Shown: positions 25,810-34,787 of the stretch, piece by piece | How positions within the stretch are numbered: the first letter of the stretch is position 1 | Layout: each line of letters starts with the position of its first letter | Assembly (NCBI RefSeq): GCF_030269445.1 | Contig: NZ_BSTJ01000004.1 | Coordinates: 310,001-374,000 of the forward strand | Reading direction: 5' to 3' | Source: Actinoallomurus iriomotensis | GTDB lineage: Bacteria > Actinomycetota > Actinomycetes > Streptosporangiales > Streptosporangiaceae | DNA: 64,000 bases | Made by a program: the position numbers and the translations under genes | The notes under the pieces: generated by a model | What the model saw: only the letters and a program-made list of their open reading frames with translations | What the model was told of the DNA's origin: nothing | The model's database searches: none

Positions 25810-26298
25810 TCAGCGCGTGGTGGTCTCGGCGTGGGGCGCACGGGTGAACGCGAGGATGCTTCCCGCCACACCGATGAGGATGATCGCGATGGCGATGCTG
25901 ATCCCGCCCTGGCGGTTCCAGTACACGTCCTTCAACTCGATGAGCAACGCGGCTTCGTCGACCACGAGCGCCAGCCCGATCCCGAAGGCGAGGCCCATCC
26001 ACGTCCGCCAGACCGGGGTTCTCTCGACCAGTCCGCACGCGCCGACGACGATCAGCAGGAGGATGCCCCAGATGTAGTGGTGGATGTGCACACGACCGAC
26101 ATGGACGTTGCCCAATCCCCTCACGTGAACGTGAATCGCCCACGTCAACGCACGCAACCCGGCGAATGTGGCGGTGAACCCCCACCAGGCGAGGATGAGA
26201 CCGCGCCGCGTCGGATGGACGTGCCGCAACCGGCGTGGCCGCCGAGGCCGGTCCCGGGCCGGCCGGTCCTCCGGGGAATCCGACGCTTCACCGCTCAC
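25810..26298 (-). CDS. Integral membrane protein with His-rich loop
   Basis: A 162-residue protein starting VSGEASDSPEDRPARDRPRR at GTG 26298, with about four transmembrane helices. Between helices one and two is a His-rich loop (TWAIHVHVRGLGNVHVGRVH, then IHHYIWG) that could hold a metal or haem. An EAALLIELKDVYW segment precedes the third or fourth helix. This layout recurs in actinomycete genomes without known function. The start lacks a strong ribosome site, so a few residues of the N-terminus are uncertain. Confidence 0.65.
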   Translation of the reverse strand: MSGEASDSPEDRPARDRPRRPRRLRHVHPTRRGLILAWWGFTATFAGLRALTWAIHVHVRGLGNVHVGRVHIHHYIWGILLLIVVGACGLVERTPVWRTWMGLAFGIGLALVVDEAALLIELKDVYWNRQGGISIAIAIILIGVAGSILAFTRAPHAETTTR

Positions 26299-26409
26299 CC
26301 GCCGAGCGTACTTCGGCGCACACAGATCAGCTGGATCAGCTCGGGCAGGAAGCGACATACGGGGGGCGGGTTCCACGTGCGACGTTCGGCTGCTGCCCGT
26401 ACGCGCGTC

Positions 26410-27255
26410 TCAGAGCCGGTTGTCGCGGAGGAAGGCGCGGAGGAGTTCGTCGTAGCGGGAGGGATCCTCCAGGAACGCCGCGTGACGCCGGCCTTCCAGG
26501 ACCGTGGGGGTCCCGCGCCACAGGGCGGCGTACGTGAGGGAGCCGATGTAGTCGTGGCCGATGAACGGATCGTCGCGCCCGTCGATGATCGCGAGCGGTA
26601 GGGGCGACTGCGCGACGAGCGCCTTCTGATCCGAGTCGTGACCTGCGCTGAAGGACGCGAACATGATGCGCCGGGCCCGCCCGTCCGTACGCCGGACGTC
26701 CTCGACCGCCCATTCCGGCGGCGGGGAGACCGTGATCTGGCCGGCGAACTCCGCCGCCTGGTCGCCCGTGATGTGCTCGACGCCCGCGTAGCTCACGGCC
26801 GGCTGGAAACCCGCGGTCAGCGTGTCCTTGTTGACCGGTGGCGTACCCGTCACGACGAGGCCCGCCAGGCCGGAGAACCGCAGAATGAGTTCCAGGCCGA
26901 TATGCCCTCCGAGCGACCAGCCCACGACGACGACTCGCTCGACGCCCAGCGCATCGAGGAATTCCGTGATCGTCGCCGCGTATCCCCGTTGGGTGTAGGC
27001 ACGTTCGGGATCCGTGGCGTCGTCGGAGTCGCCGTGGCCCAGCAGGTCGAGGGCCAGCAGCCGCCTCGGCCCGAAGTCATCGGCGAGCTGCGCGTGGAAC
27101 ACCTTGCGCGACGAGGAGTTCCCGTGCACGAACAGCAGCGGCGGCCCGGCGAATGAACGGCCGGGATCGGTATCCGTGTAGGCGACCCGGCCGAACCTGG
27201 TTTCGACGTATCGAGTGGCGCCCGGCAAGGACCACGATTCCTGCTCATTTCCCAT
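26410..27255 (-). CDS. Alpha/beta-hydrolase
   Basis: A 281-residue alpha/beta-hydrolase starting MGNEQESWSLPGATRYVETR. The oxyanion region is LLFVHGNSSSRKVFH, the nucleophile serine is in VVGWSLGGHIG, the acid is in IIDGRDDPFIG and the histidine is in GRRHAAFLEDP, so the full triad is present. Substrate unknown; the family includes esterases, epoxide hydrolases and haloperoxidase-like enzymes. It stands alone, separated from the next gene by a strong terminator. Confidence 0.88.
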   Translation of the reverse strand: MGNEQESWSLPGATRYVETRFGRVAYTDTDPGRSFAGPPLLFVHGNSSSRKVFHAQLADDFGPRRLLALDLLGHGDSDDATDPERAYTQRGYAATITEFLDALGVERVVVVGWSLGGHIGLELILRFSGLAGLVVTGTPPVNKDTLTAGFQPAVSYAGVEHITGDQAAEFAGQITVSPPPEWAVEDVRRTDGRARRIMFASFSAGHDSDQKALVAQSPLPLAIIDGRDDPFIGHDYIGSLTYAALWRGTPTVLEGRRHAAFLEDPSRYDELLRAFLRDNRL

Positions 27256-27327
27256 GGGCGAATCATAGGAACGCCGAAGCGAACCGGAAATGCTCGCCGT
27301 CCCATGCCATGACGACGCGCTCGTGGT

Positions 27328-27368
27328 GGCCGGTCTCCTCTCCCGCCGGGCGGGAGAGGAGACCGGCC
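27328..27368 (-). terminator. Strong 20-bp hairpin terminator
   Basis: Arms of 20 perfectly paired bases (27328-27347 and 27349-27368, starting GGCCGGTCTCC and ending GGAGACCGGCC) around a single base, seven bases downstream of the stop of the large glycoside hydrolase gene. Confidence 0.85.
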
Positions 27369-27374
27369 GTGGCA

Positions 27375-29930
27375 CTACCGCCGGGTCAGGGTCACGGCCA
27401 CGGTGGCGCCGTGGCCGGGGCTGACGGTCACCGAGAACAGGTGCGTGGCGGTGTCGTAGTCGACCTGACCGGCGCTGCCGCCGGCCGCGGAGGCCGAGAC
27501 CGGTGTCGGGGAGTACCCGTGCAGCGTGACCGGGCCGTCGCCGTGGGCGAACGCGACCGTGGCGTGGACCGTGCCGTTGTCCGACAGCGACCGGATCCGC
27601 TGGCTGCCCAGGGACACGAACTTGCCCGCGTCACCGAGGAAGGCGATGCCCGACCTGCCGACCGGGACCACCTGGAAGTACGACCCGTCGCGCGTCACCT
27701 GCGCGGTGTAGTCGTCGGCCGCGCCGACCACCTTGCCGGTGCCGGCGAAGTAGTCGTACAGGTACGCCTTGCCGGTGACGCCGAGATCGGCGGGCCGGAA
27801 GGTGGCGTCCTCGGTCGTCGGGACGGTGATCGCACCGGCGCTGATGCCGAGATTGTCGATGTTCGGGCCGTTCGCACCCGTGGCGGTCGCCCGTACGGTG
27901 TGCCGGCCGGCGGAAAGGGTGACCACGACCGGCTGCGCCGACCATGTGCCCCAGTCCCCGGTCGTGTCGAACGGCTGCGTGGAGGCCGTGCCGCCGTCCA
28001 CCGAGACCGCGAGGGGGCGCGGCCCGAAACCGCCGTTGGCGTACCGGAACAGCAGCGTGTACTTGCCGTCGGCCGGCACGTCGACGTTCCACTGCACGTA
28101 GTCGCCGGAGTCGTGCTGGTAGTCGGCGAAACCGCGACCGGTGTAGCCGGCGTGATCGGTGTTCACGACGGGCCCGGACAGCGTGGCGTCCTCCGCCTCA
28201 TAGGTCGTGTCCGGCTTCGGCGTCGGGACGGAACGCGCGTAGGCGAAGACGTAGCCGGCGGACAGTGAGCCGTGCCGGCTGCCGGTCGTGGCCACCATGG
28301 CGCCACCCGGCTGGGCTGCGTCGCGGACGTACGTGGCGTCGTCGGGGACGATCGGGGTGTCCGGCTTGACGATCGTGCCGTCCGCCTCGGCCACCTTGTT
28401 CAGGTTGGCGACGCTCTCCTTGCCGACCGCGTCGCCGACGCCGACCGGACCGGCGGACAGGTTCTGCAGCAGCAGGTTCTGCGTCTCCGTGCTCATCGCC
28501 ACGTCCGCCCACGGCCACACGCCGAGCGCGCCGGCCAGGCGTGAGGCGTACAGGAACGAGTCCCACTTGGAGCGCTCGAACCGGTCGTTCGAGACCCGGG
28601 AGTTGGTGACGCTGTCGTACAGCGTGCTCTGCAGGAAGTCCTGGGGCAGCGGCATGCAGTACTGGATGTCGAGGCCGTTCGCCGCGGCGGCCTTGGCCAT
28701 GTTGGTGAGGAACGCGGCGCGGTCGGTGAGGTTGAAGTCGGGCTGCGCGTTCGAGCACAGCCAGTCCTGCTCGAAGGTGTCGACCCCGGACGACTTGAGG
28801 TATCGCATCCGGTCGTTCCAGAACGCCGGGTCGGTGACCACCTTCCCGGACATCTTGTACTCCTGGTGGTACGGGCTGGACGGGTCGATCCACCGGGCGT
28901 GCGTGATCATGGGCACGCCCACGCTCTGCTGGAACGCCTTGAGCCCGTCGGGGAACAGGGTCTTGTCCGCCTCGTACCGGTACTCGCCCTCGGGGTTGTC
29001 GTCCCAGACGGCGTTCGGGCCCTTGGGGTAGAACCAGCTGTCCAGCTGGAGGTTGCCCATCGGGAGGCCCTTGGCCTTCCAGTCGTCGCGGACCGCTTTC
29101 AGCGTGCCGGCGTAGCCGAGGCTCTTGTCGTAGTTGTAGTAGTACGTGGCGCCGTTGTCGGTCCAGTAGCCGAGCTTGGCGAGTGTGTTCGTGGCGTCCT
29201 GCGACGGGCGGTGCTTGCCGGACAGGGCGGTCAGCGTTCTGCCCCAGGTGCCGTACACGTCGTTGATCCCGTGCCCGTACGCGAGCACGGTGCGCTGGGT
29301 GAACCCGGCGGGCAGGCTGCTGACCCCCGAGGAGACGCCGCTGGTCAGCGCGCCCGCGGAGTCGTACTTGGTGACCGCGGTGGTGAAGTTCGACGCGGCG
29401 GAGAGCAGGTAGCCGCTGCCGGAGGCGTCGAACGCCAGGTAGGGGCTGAAGCCCGCGTCGCCCTTGACGTCGAACTGGCGGTTGGCGAAGCAGCCGGCGA
29501 AGGTCTCGGTGTGCGGCAGCGAGGGCCGGGCCGACAGCGCCGGGAACGGGTAGGCGTTGGCCGCCGCCTGCTGGTACGTGGTGCTGAAGAGCACCACCGG
29601 ACTGCCGTCGTAGGTCCGGATGCCGCTGCTCCGGGCGACTCCGCCGGCCGTGTAGTCGAAGTCGACCTCGTGGTAGGCGCCGGCGCCGTCCCGGCCCGTC
29701 ACGTGCCTGACGTGGCTCACCGGGGCGCCGACCGAACCGGCGAAGTGGTAGTGCGGGGTGCCGGTGTCGATGGTGTAACCGCCGTCGGCGCCCACCGCGA
29801 CCGTGGTGCCGGACGTGGGCGTCCGGGCGCCGGCCGGTGCCGAGGTGAGCGTGAGGCTCACCGGAAGGGTGAGGGCGAGCGCACCGGCGACCGCCGTGCG
29901 CCGGAGGGATCTTCGTGCGGGTCTGCTCAT
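27375..29930 (-). CDS. Large secreted glycoside hydrolase-like protein with CBM6/35-type module
   Basis: An 851-residue secreted protein starting MSRPARRSLRRTAVAGALAL at ATG 29930 behind GAGGAGGGTCC; the signal peptide ends near PAGA. An N-terminal beta-rich domain is followed by a TIM-barrel like that of GH27/31/36-type enzymes (MGNLQLDSWFYPKG, then GVDTFEQDWLC as the likely catalytic Asp region, and WPWADVAMST). A CBM6/35-type beta-sandwich is inserted (TYEAEDATLSGPVVN to IDNLGISAG), and a closing beta domain ends in VTVSPGHGATVAVTLTRR. It probably acts on an alpha-linked polysaccharide outside the cell; the exact family needs a search. A ROK repressor gene lies divergent. Confidence 0.75.
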   Translation of the reverse strand: MSRPARRSLRRTAVAGALALTLPVSLTLTSAPAGARTPTSGTTVAVGADGGYTIDTGTPHYHFAGSVGAPVSHVRHVTGRDGAGAYHEVDFDYTAGGVARSSGIRTYDGSPVVLFSTTYQQAAANAYPFPALSARPSLPHTETFAGCFANRQFDVKGDAGFSPYLAFDASGSGYLLSAASNFTTAVTKYDSAGALTSGVSSGVSSLPAGFTQRTVLAYGHGINDVYGTWGRTLTALSGKHRPSQDATNTLAKLGYWTDNGATYYYNYDKSLGYAGTLKAVRDDWKAKGLPMGNLQLDSWFYPKGPNAVWDDNPEGEYRYEADKTLFPDGLKAFQQSVGVPMITHARWIDPSSPYHQEYKMSGKVVTDPAFWNDRMRYLKSSGVDTFEQDWLCSNAQPDFNLTDRAAFLTNMAKAAAANGLDIQYCMPLPQDFLQSTLYDSVTNSRVSNDRFERSKWDSFLYASRLAGALGVWPWADVAMSTETQNLLLQNLSAGPVGVGDAVGKESVANLNKVAEADGTIVKPDTPIVPDDATYVRDAAQPGGAMVATTGSRHGSLSAGYVFAYARSVPTPKPDTTYEAEDATLSGPVVNTDHAGYTGRGFADYQHDSGDYVQWNVDVPADGKYTLLFRYANGGFGPRPLAVSVDGGTASTQPFDTTGDWGTWSAQPVVVTLSAGRHTVRATATGANGPNIDNLGISAGAITVPTTEDATFRPADLGVTGKAYLYDYFAGTGKVVGAADDYTAQVTRDGSYFQVVPVGRSGIAFLGDAGKFVSLGSQRIRSLSDNGTVHATVAFAHGDGPVTLHGYSPTPVSASAAGGSAGQVDYDTATHLFSVTVSPGHGATVAVTLTRR

Positions 29931-30007
29931 GGACCCTCCTCGTCGAGTCAGGGTTCTACCGCCCTCGGTGCGCGCACGCCGGGGGATTTCCGCGAAGTTA
30001 AAACGGT

Positions 30008-30075
30008 ATTTCTGTCGTGTCAATGGACTTGGCAGTGCCTAATCTGGCCGTATTATGCGGAGAACATGACAGAAT
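30008..30075. promoter_or_regulatory. Divergent promoter with inverted half-sites (candidate ROK operator)
   Basis: TTTCTGTC at 30009-30016 and GACAGAA at 30068-30074 form inverted half-sites about 50 bp apart in the gap between the secreted hydrolase (ATG 29930) and the ROK repressor (ATG 30107). The gap is AT-rich compared with its surroundings. Looping repression by the ROK protein would fit, but the sites are short. Confidence 0.4.
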
Positions 30076-30106
30076 TAATCGAACCCCCGTGCGCGGTGAG
30101 GACACC

Positions 30107-31309
30107 ATGAGCCCAGCGAGAGCACGGTCCGGGCCGAAATCGCACCGCGCGTACAACCTCGACCGCGTGGTCACGGCGGTGCGTGAGCGCGGGGCGGTCA
30201 CCCGGGCGGACCTCGAACGGATGACCGAGCTGTCCCGCGCGACCGTGGCCGCGCTCGTCGCGCGGCTCATCGACGACGGCACCCTACGAGAGCTGCCCCC
30301 GGACGGACAGGGGGACACGGCCACCGGTCCGGGCCGGCCGCCGGCCCGGCTGGCGCTGACCGAGTCGGCGGGGCTCGTCTCCGGCATGGCCTTCGGCCAC
30401 GGCGACCTCCGCGTCGCCGTGGCGACGTTGTCGGGCGAGGTCCTCGCCGAGCGGCACGTGGGGCTCGCGGTGGACAACTCCGTGGCCGCGGCCCTCGACA
30501 CCGCCGCCGACGAATTCAGCGCGGTATTGCGCGAAATCGGCCACGTGGCGGAAGACGTCAGCAACGTCGTCGTCGGCCTGCCGGCCCCGCTCGACCGGCG
30601 CACCGGCCGGGTGGTGGTCAACAACATCCTGCCCGGGTGGGTCGACCTGGATCCGGCCGGCGGTCTGGAAGAACGCATCGGCCGGCCGGTGTTCCCGGAG
30701 AACGCCGTCAACCTCGGTGCCATCGGCGAGATGACCTACGGGGCGGGCACCGGCCTGCACGACCTGGTGTTCGTCAAGGTCTCCACCGGCGTCGGCGCGG
30801 GACTGATCTTCGACGGGCGCCTGTACCGGGGCGCCAGCGGCTACGCGGGCGAACTGGGGCACGTTCAGGTCGAGGCGAACGGGCTGCTGTGCCGGTGCGG
30901 CAGCCGTGGCTGCCTGGAGACGCTGGTCTCGACACCGCACATCATCGCCGCCCTGCAGCCGATGCACGCGGAGCCGCTCACGACCGCCGACGTGGTCCGG
31001 CTGCTCGCGGCGGAGGACTCCGGGGCCGTTCGTGTCGTCGGCGACGCCGGCCGCACGATCGGCCGGTCGCTGGCCGACATGTGCAACGTGCTCGACCCGG
31101 AGGTGGTCATCGTCGGCGGCGAGCTCAGCCGGCCGGACGGCGCGCTCGCCGACGGCATCCGTGAGGCGATCGCGCGCTACGCCCAGCCGGGGGTGGCACG
31201 GACGGTGACCGTGACGACCGGGACGCTGGAGAACCGGGCCGAGCTCCTGGGCGGGATCGCCCTCGCCGTCCAGCGAGCGGGCGACCCGGCCCGGGCCGCG
31301 CTGGGATGA
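30107..31309 (+). CDS. ROK-family transcriptional repressor
   Basis: A 400-residue protein starting MSPARARSGPKSHRAYNLDR. The N-terminal winged helix (RADLERMTELSRATVAALVA) is followed by a sugar-kinase-like ROK domain with the zinc-binding cysteines in CRCGSRGCLE, and glycine-rich KVSTGVGAGLIFDG. It should repress the divergent secreted glycoside hydrolase gene until a breakdown sugar binds. The ATG has a GTGAGGA ribosome site five bases upstream. Confidence 0.9.
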   Translation: MSPARARSGPKSHRAYNLDRVVTAVRERGAVTRADLERMTELSRATVAALVARLIDDGTLRELPPDGQGDTATGPGRPPARLALTESAGLVSGMAFGHGDLRVAVATLSGEVLAERHVGLAVDNSVAAALDTAADEFSAVLREIGHVAEDVSNVVVGLPAPLDRRTGRVVVNNILPGWVDLDPAGGLEERIGRPVFPENAVNLGAIGEMTYGAGTGLHDLVFVKVSTGVGAGLIFDGRLYRGASGYAGELGHVQVEANGLLCRCGSRGCLETLVSTPHIIAALQPMHAEPLTTADVVRLLAAEDSGAVRVVGDAGRTIGRSLADMCNVLDPEVVIVGGELSRPDGALADGIREAIARYAQPGVARTVTVTTGTLENRAELLGGIALAVQRAGDPARAALG

Positions 31310-31339
31310 TCTGCCGCCCGGACCGTGGAGCGGCCGTGA

Positions 31340-31360
31340 GGCCCGGCCCCGGTCCGGGCC
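31340..31360. terminator. Candidate bidirectional terminator
   Basis: GGCCCGG (31340-31346) and CCGGGCC (31354-31360) can pair around a seven-base loop, between the ROK gene (ends 31309) and the leftward acyl-CoA synthetase gene (ends 31451). Confidence 0.5.
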
Positions 31361-31450
31361 CGGGCGTCGACGGACCGACGATCTCCCGGCGCCTGCTCGG
31401 CCGGTCGACCGTCCGCGTGCGTGTCGGGCCTCGGTGTGGGGGGCTCAGAG

Positions 31451-34093
31451 TCAGCGGAGACGGCGCAGGTGGGGGTCCCAGCGGCGCTGCGGCAGGACGT
31501 GGATCCGGGCGTCGACGGCGATGACGCCGTCCGGGCGGGCGATGATCGGGTTGAGGTCGATCTCGGCGATCTCCGGGTGGTCGTCGGCGAGACGGGACAG
31601 CCGGAGCAGGGTGTCCTCCAGCGCCGCGGTGTCGACGGCCGGCGCTCCGCGGTGGCCGAAGAGGAGCGGCGCACCGCGGATGGAGCGGATCAGCTCGGCG
31701 GCGTCCAGGTCGGTCAGCGGGGTGAGCCGCACGGAGCGGTCCCCGAGCACGTCGGTGGTCACGCCGCCGAGGCCGAAGACGACGAGCGGGCCGAAAACGG
31801 GTTCCTGGACGACGCCGCACAGGACCTCCACGCCCGTACGGGCCATCCGCTGGACGAGCACGCCGCGGAGCCGGTCGCCGAACAGGTGCACGAACCGCGT
31901 GTAGGCGTGCCGTACGTCCTGTTCGCCGTGCAGGTCCAGTGCGACGGCGCCCGCGTCGCTCTTGTGCACGAGCCCGGGTACGTGGGCCTTGAGCGCGACA
32001 TGGCCGTACAGCCCGGCCACGGCACGTACGGCCTCATCGGCCGACGAGGCCCGGCGCCACTCGATCACGGGTATGCCGTAGGCGGTCAGTACGTCCATGC
32101 AATCGGCCGGTGAGAGCCAGTCCCCCTCCGGCGATCGGGCGAGCGCGTCCTGGATGATCCGTGCCACTGGAGGAGCCGTGATCGCGCCCAGGTCCGGCTC
32201 GCGTCCCTGGGGACGGTCGAGCCATCGGCGGTACGACCAGGCGCGGGCGACGGCGCGCGCGGCGTGTTCGGGGAACGCGTACGAGGGGACGCGGCGTCCG
32301 CCCGGCCCGGGCCGGGCGCGGACGGTCTCGTCCTGGCCCAGGACGACCGCTGCCAGGGGACGCGCGGTGCCGCCGGTGGTGACCGCGGAGACGAGGTCGG
32401 AGGCCGCCGTGGGCACCACGATGGCGATCACCGCGTCGACCTCGGGGTCGGCGGCGACGATGTCCAGGCAGCGGGTGAACCGGCCCGGGTCGATGGCCGC
32501 GGTGGTGTCGACCGGACCGGCGCATGCGGCTCCCGGTGGGAGCAGCCCCGTCAGCTCCCGTACGGTCGCGTCGCCGAGGCCGGCGGCGGTCAGTCCGGCG
32601 TCGGCGCAGGCGTCGGCGGCCAGGACGCCCGCGCCGCCCGCGTTCGAGACGACCGCGACGCGAGGCCCGGCCGGCAGCGGCTGGTGGGCGAGCAGCGTGG
32701 CGGTGTCCAGGAGCTCGCCGAGGCCCGCGGCGGCGATGACGCCGGCCTGCTGGAACAGCGCCTCCTGCGTGACGGCGGGTGTGGCCGCCGCGGCGGTGTG
32801 GGAGGCCGCCGCCCGGTGACCGGCCGCGGAGCGTCCCGCGACGACGGTGAGCAGCGGCATCCGGCGGCCGAGGCGCCGGGCGGTCCGGGAGAACTTGCGC
32901 GGGTTGCCGAAGGACTCCAGGTACAGGACGCCCAGCCGGGTGGCGGGATCGGACTCCCACCACAGCAGCAGGTCGTTGCTGCTGACGTCGTACTTGTCGC
33001 CGGTCGAGACGAAGGTCGACACCCCGATGTCCAGGCGCGACAGGTGGTCGCGCAGGGCGATGCCGATGCCGCCCGACTGGACGACGACCCCGGCGCGGCC
33101 GGCGTTCGCCGCGCGCGCGGCGAACGTCGCGTCGAGCCGTACGGCGGTGTTGGCGATGCCGAAGCAGTTGGGCCCGACGAGCCGCATGCCGTACCGGCGG
33201 CAGGTGCCGGGCAACGCGCTCCCGTGCAGGCCCGAGGTGATCACCACGAGTGATCGCACGCCGCGGCGCCCGCATTCCTCGGCGACCTCGGTGATCGCGC
33301 CCGGCGGTGTCGCGATCACCGCGAGGTCGGGGCCCTCGGGCAGCGCGGACACCGAGGGGAAGCACGGGACGCCCGCGAGCTCCCGGCCCGCGTTCGGGTT
33401 GACCGCGTAGACCCGGCCGCCGAAACCGCCGGCGAGGAGGTTGCGGAGGATCGCCCGGCCGACGGACCCGGCCCGGCGCCCGGCGCCCACGACCGCGACG
33501 GACGCCGGGCACAGCAGGTGACGCAGGCTCTCGACGTCGGCGAGCCGTTCGCGCTCGGCGACGGCGTCGAGGTACGTCCCGTCCCCGGTCAGCGGGATCG
33601 TCACCTCGACGACCCCGTTCACGGTGCGGCGGTCGACCGGCAGGCCCGCGCAGGCGAACACCCGCGACATCGCGACGTTCTGGGCCAGGGTCTCGGCGCG
33701 GAACGCGACGAGGCCGCGGGATCGGGCCAGCGAGACGAGATGCTCCAGCAGCAGGGTGCCCACGCCGCGGTTGTGCATCCTGTCGGCGACGGCGAGCGCG
33801 ATCTCCGCCTCGCCGGCCGTCGCGGTGCGGTCGTACTCGCCGACCCCGATGAGCTCGCCGGCGAGCCAGGCGCCGAGCACCGCGTGATCGGGACCGGGTT
33901 CCCGGCACAGGCGCGCCGCCACCTCGTCGGCGATCCGCGGGCTGATCCCGAAGAACCGGAGATAGAGGTTCTCCGGTGACATGTCGCGATGAAGTTTGTG
34001 AACGGCGTCGAGATCGCCCGGCAGCACCTCACGGATCGCCACCGCCGTGCCGTCCGTGAGCAGCGCGTAGACCGGGGCCGCCGGCTCCACCAT
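31451..34093 (-). CDS. GNAT acetyltransferase fused to ADP-forming acyl-CoA synthetase
   Basis: About 880 residues. Residues 1-165 are a GNAT acetyltransferase (acetyl-CoA loop around RMHNRGVGTLLLEHL). Then come a CoA-binding domain (SVAVVGAGRRAGSVGRAILR), a succinyl-CoA-ligase-like domain with a phospho-histidine candidate in SHTAAAA, and an ATP-grasp domain near the C-terminus (LKAHVPGLVHKSDAGAV, IDLNPII). Such Pat-like fusions acetylate or regulate acyl-CoA synthetases or make acyl-CoA. A DosR-type box lies about 60 bases upstream. ATG 34105 is an alternative start; I chose 34093 because it matches the usual family N-terminus. Confidence 0.85.
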   Translation of the reverse strand: MVEPAAPVYALLTDGTAVAIREVLPGDLDAVHKLHRDMSPENLYLRFFGISPRIADEVAARLCREPGPDHAVLGAWLAGELIGVGEYDRTATAGEAEIALAVADRMHNRGVGTLLLEHLVSLARSRGLVAFRAETLAQNVAMSRVFACAGLPVDRRTVNGVVEVTIPLTGDGTYLDAVAERERLADVESLRHLLCPASVAVVGAGRRAGSVGRAILRNLLAGGFGGRVYAVNPNAGRELAGVPCFPSVSALPEGPDLAVIATPPGAITEVAEECGRRGVRSLVVITSGLHGSALPGTCRRYGMRLVGPNCFGIANTAVRLDATFAARAANAGRAGVVVQSGGIGIALRDHLSRLDIGVSTFVSTGDKYDVSSNDLLLWWESDPATRLGVLYLESFGNPRKFSRTARRLGRRMPLLTVVAGRSAAGHRAAASHTAAAATPAVTQEALFQQAGVIAAAGLGELLDTATLLAHQPLPAGPRVAVVSNAGGAGVLAADACADAGLTAAGLGDATVRELTGLLPPGAACAGPVDTTAAIDPGRFTRCLDIVAADPEVDAVIAIVVPTAASDLVSAVTTGGTARPLAAVVLGQDETVRARPGPGGRRVPSYAFPEHAARAVARAWSYRRWLDRPQGREPDLGAITAPPVARIIQDALARSPEGDWLSPADCMDVLTAYGIPVIEWRRASSADEAVRAVAGLYGHVALKAHVPGLVHKSDAGAVALDLHGEQDVRHAYTRFVHLFGDRLRGVLVQRMARTGVEVLCGVVQEPVFGPLVVFGLGGVTTDVLGDRSVRLTPLTDLDAAELIRSIRGAPLLFGHRGAPAVDTAALEDTLLRLSRLADDHPEIAEIDLNPIIARPDGVIAVDARIHVLPQRRWDPHLRRLR

Positions 34094-34151
34094 GTCTCCC
34101 AGCATCGATCCGCGGCAGGTTCCGGGCAGCGGGCCGAGGTCACCCCCGCAC

Positions 34152-34167
34152 AGGACCTTCGGTCCCT
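34152..34167. promoter_or_regulatory. DosR-type box 1 (GNAT-ACS / Hsp20 intergenic)
   Basis: AGGACCTTCGGTCCCT: GGACC and GGTCC arms around TTC. It lies between the divergent GNAT-synthetase and hsp20 genes, centred 48 bp from the second box at 34200. Confidence 0.65.
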
Positions 34168-34199
34168 CCGCGCACACCGGGCTCAGGGGACGCCGCGTC

Positions 34200-34213
34200 G
34201 GGACGGAAGTCCC
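34200..34213. promoter_or_regulatory. DosR-type box 2 (Hsp20 promoter)
   Basis: GGGACGGAAGTCCC: perfect GGGAC/GTCCC arms with a four-base centre, the geometry of the M. tuberculosis DosR consensus core GGGACTWWAGTCCC. It lies about 80 bp upstream of the hsp20 start. Confidence 0.7.
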
Positions 34214-34293
34214 GCGTCCGCGGGAAGACCGCCTCTACACCGCGCGCCGGTCATCGGACGGAATGGGAGAGCAGGCGAGCTGAGGAGGAGACG

Positions 34294-34716
34294 ATGAGTG
34301 TGCCGGCCCGCAGAGAGACCAGGGGAATGTTCCCCGACCTGTTCGACCTGTTCGAGATGCCGCTCACGGCCCTGCGCCCGTTCACCGGCCAGACCGGTCA
34401 GGCCATCCGGGTGGAGGACGCCATCGAGGACGACCGGTACGTCGTCCGAGCCGAGATGCCCGGCATCGATCCGGAGAAGGACCTGGAGATCAGCGTGTCG
34501 CGCGGCGTGCTGACCATTCGCGCCGAACGCCAGGAGTCGCGGGAGGGACGGCGCCACTCCGAGTTCCGCTACGGCTCCTACGAGCGACACATCCGGCTCC
34601 CGGAGAACATCAGGGAAGACGAGATCAAGGCCACCTACGACCAGGGCATCGTGACCATCACGATGCCGCTCCAGGAGCAGAAGGAGGCCACCCGGCGGGT
34701 GCCCGTCGAACGTTGA
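34294..34716 (+). CDS. Small heat-shock protein Hsp20 (alpha-crystallin family)
   Basis: A 140-residue chaperone starting MSVPARRETRGMFPDLFDLF behind GAGGAGGAGACG. The alpha-crystallin domain runs from about 40 to 130, with PGIDPEKDLEISVSRGVLTI and the C-terminal YDQGIVTITMPL. It holds unfolding proteins in an ATP-independent way. Its counterpart in M. tuberculosis, HspX (Acr), is the hallmark of the DosR dormancy regulon; two DosR-type boxes in front of this gene fit the same control. Confidence 0.93.
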   Translation: MSVPARRETRGMFPDLFDLFEMPLTALRPFTGQTGQAIRVEDAIEDDRYVVRAEMPGIDPEKDLEISVSRGVLTIRAERQESREGRRHSEFRYGSYERHIRLPENIREDEIKATYDQGIVTITMPLQEQKEATRRVPVER

Positions 34717-34729
34717 TCCCCCGCCGCAA

Positions 34730-34769
34730 GGACGCGAACGCCGTTCCGGTCCACACGGCGTTCGCGTCC
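34730..34769. terminator. Bidirectional terminator, 15-bp stem
   Basis: GGACGCGAACGCCGT (34730-34744) pairs perfectly with ACGGCGTTCGCGTCC (34755-34769), ten-base loop, between the convergent hsp20 and nitroreductase genes. Confidence 0.85.
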
Positions 34770-34787
34770 GCCTCTGAACCGCCCGGC

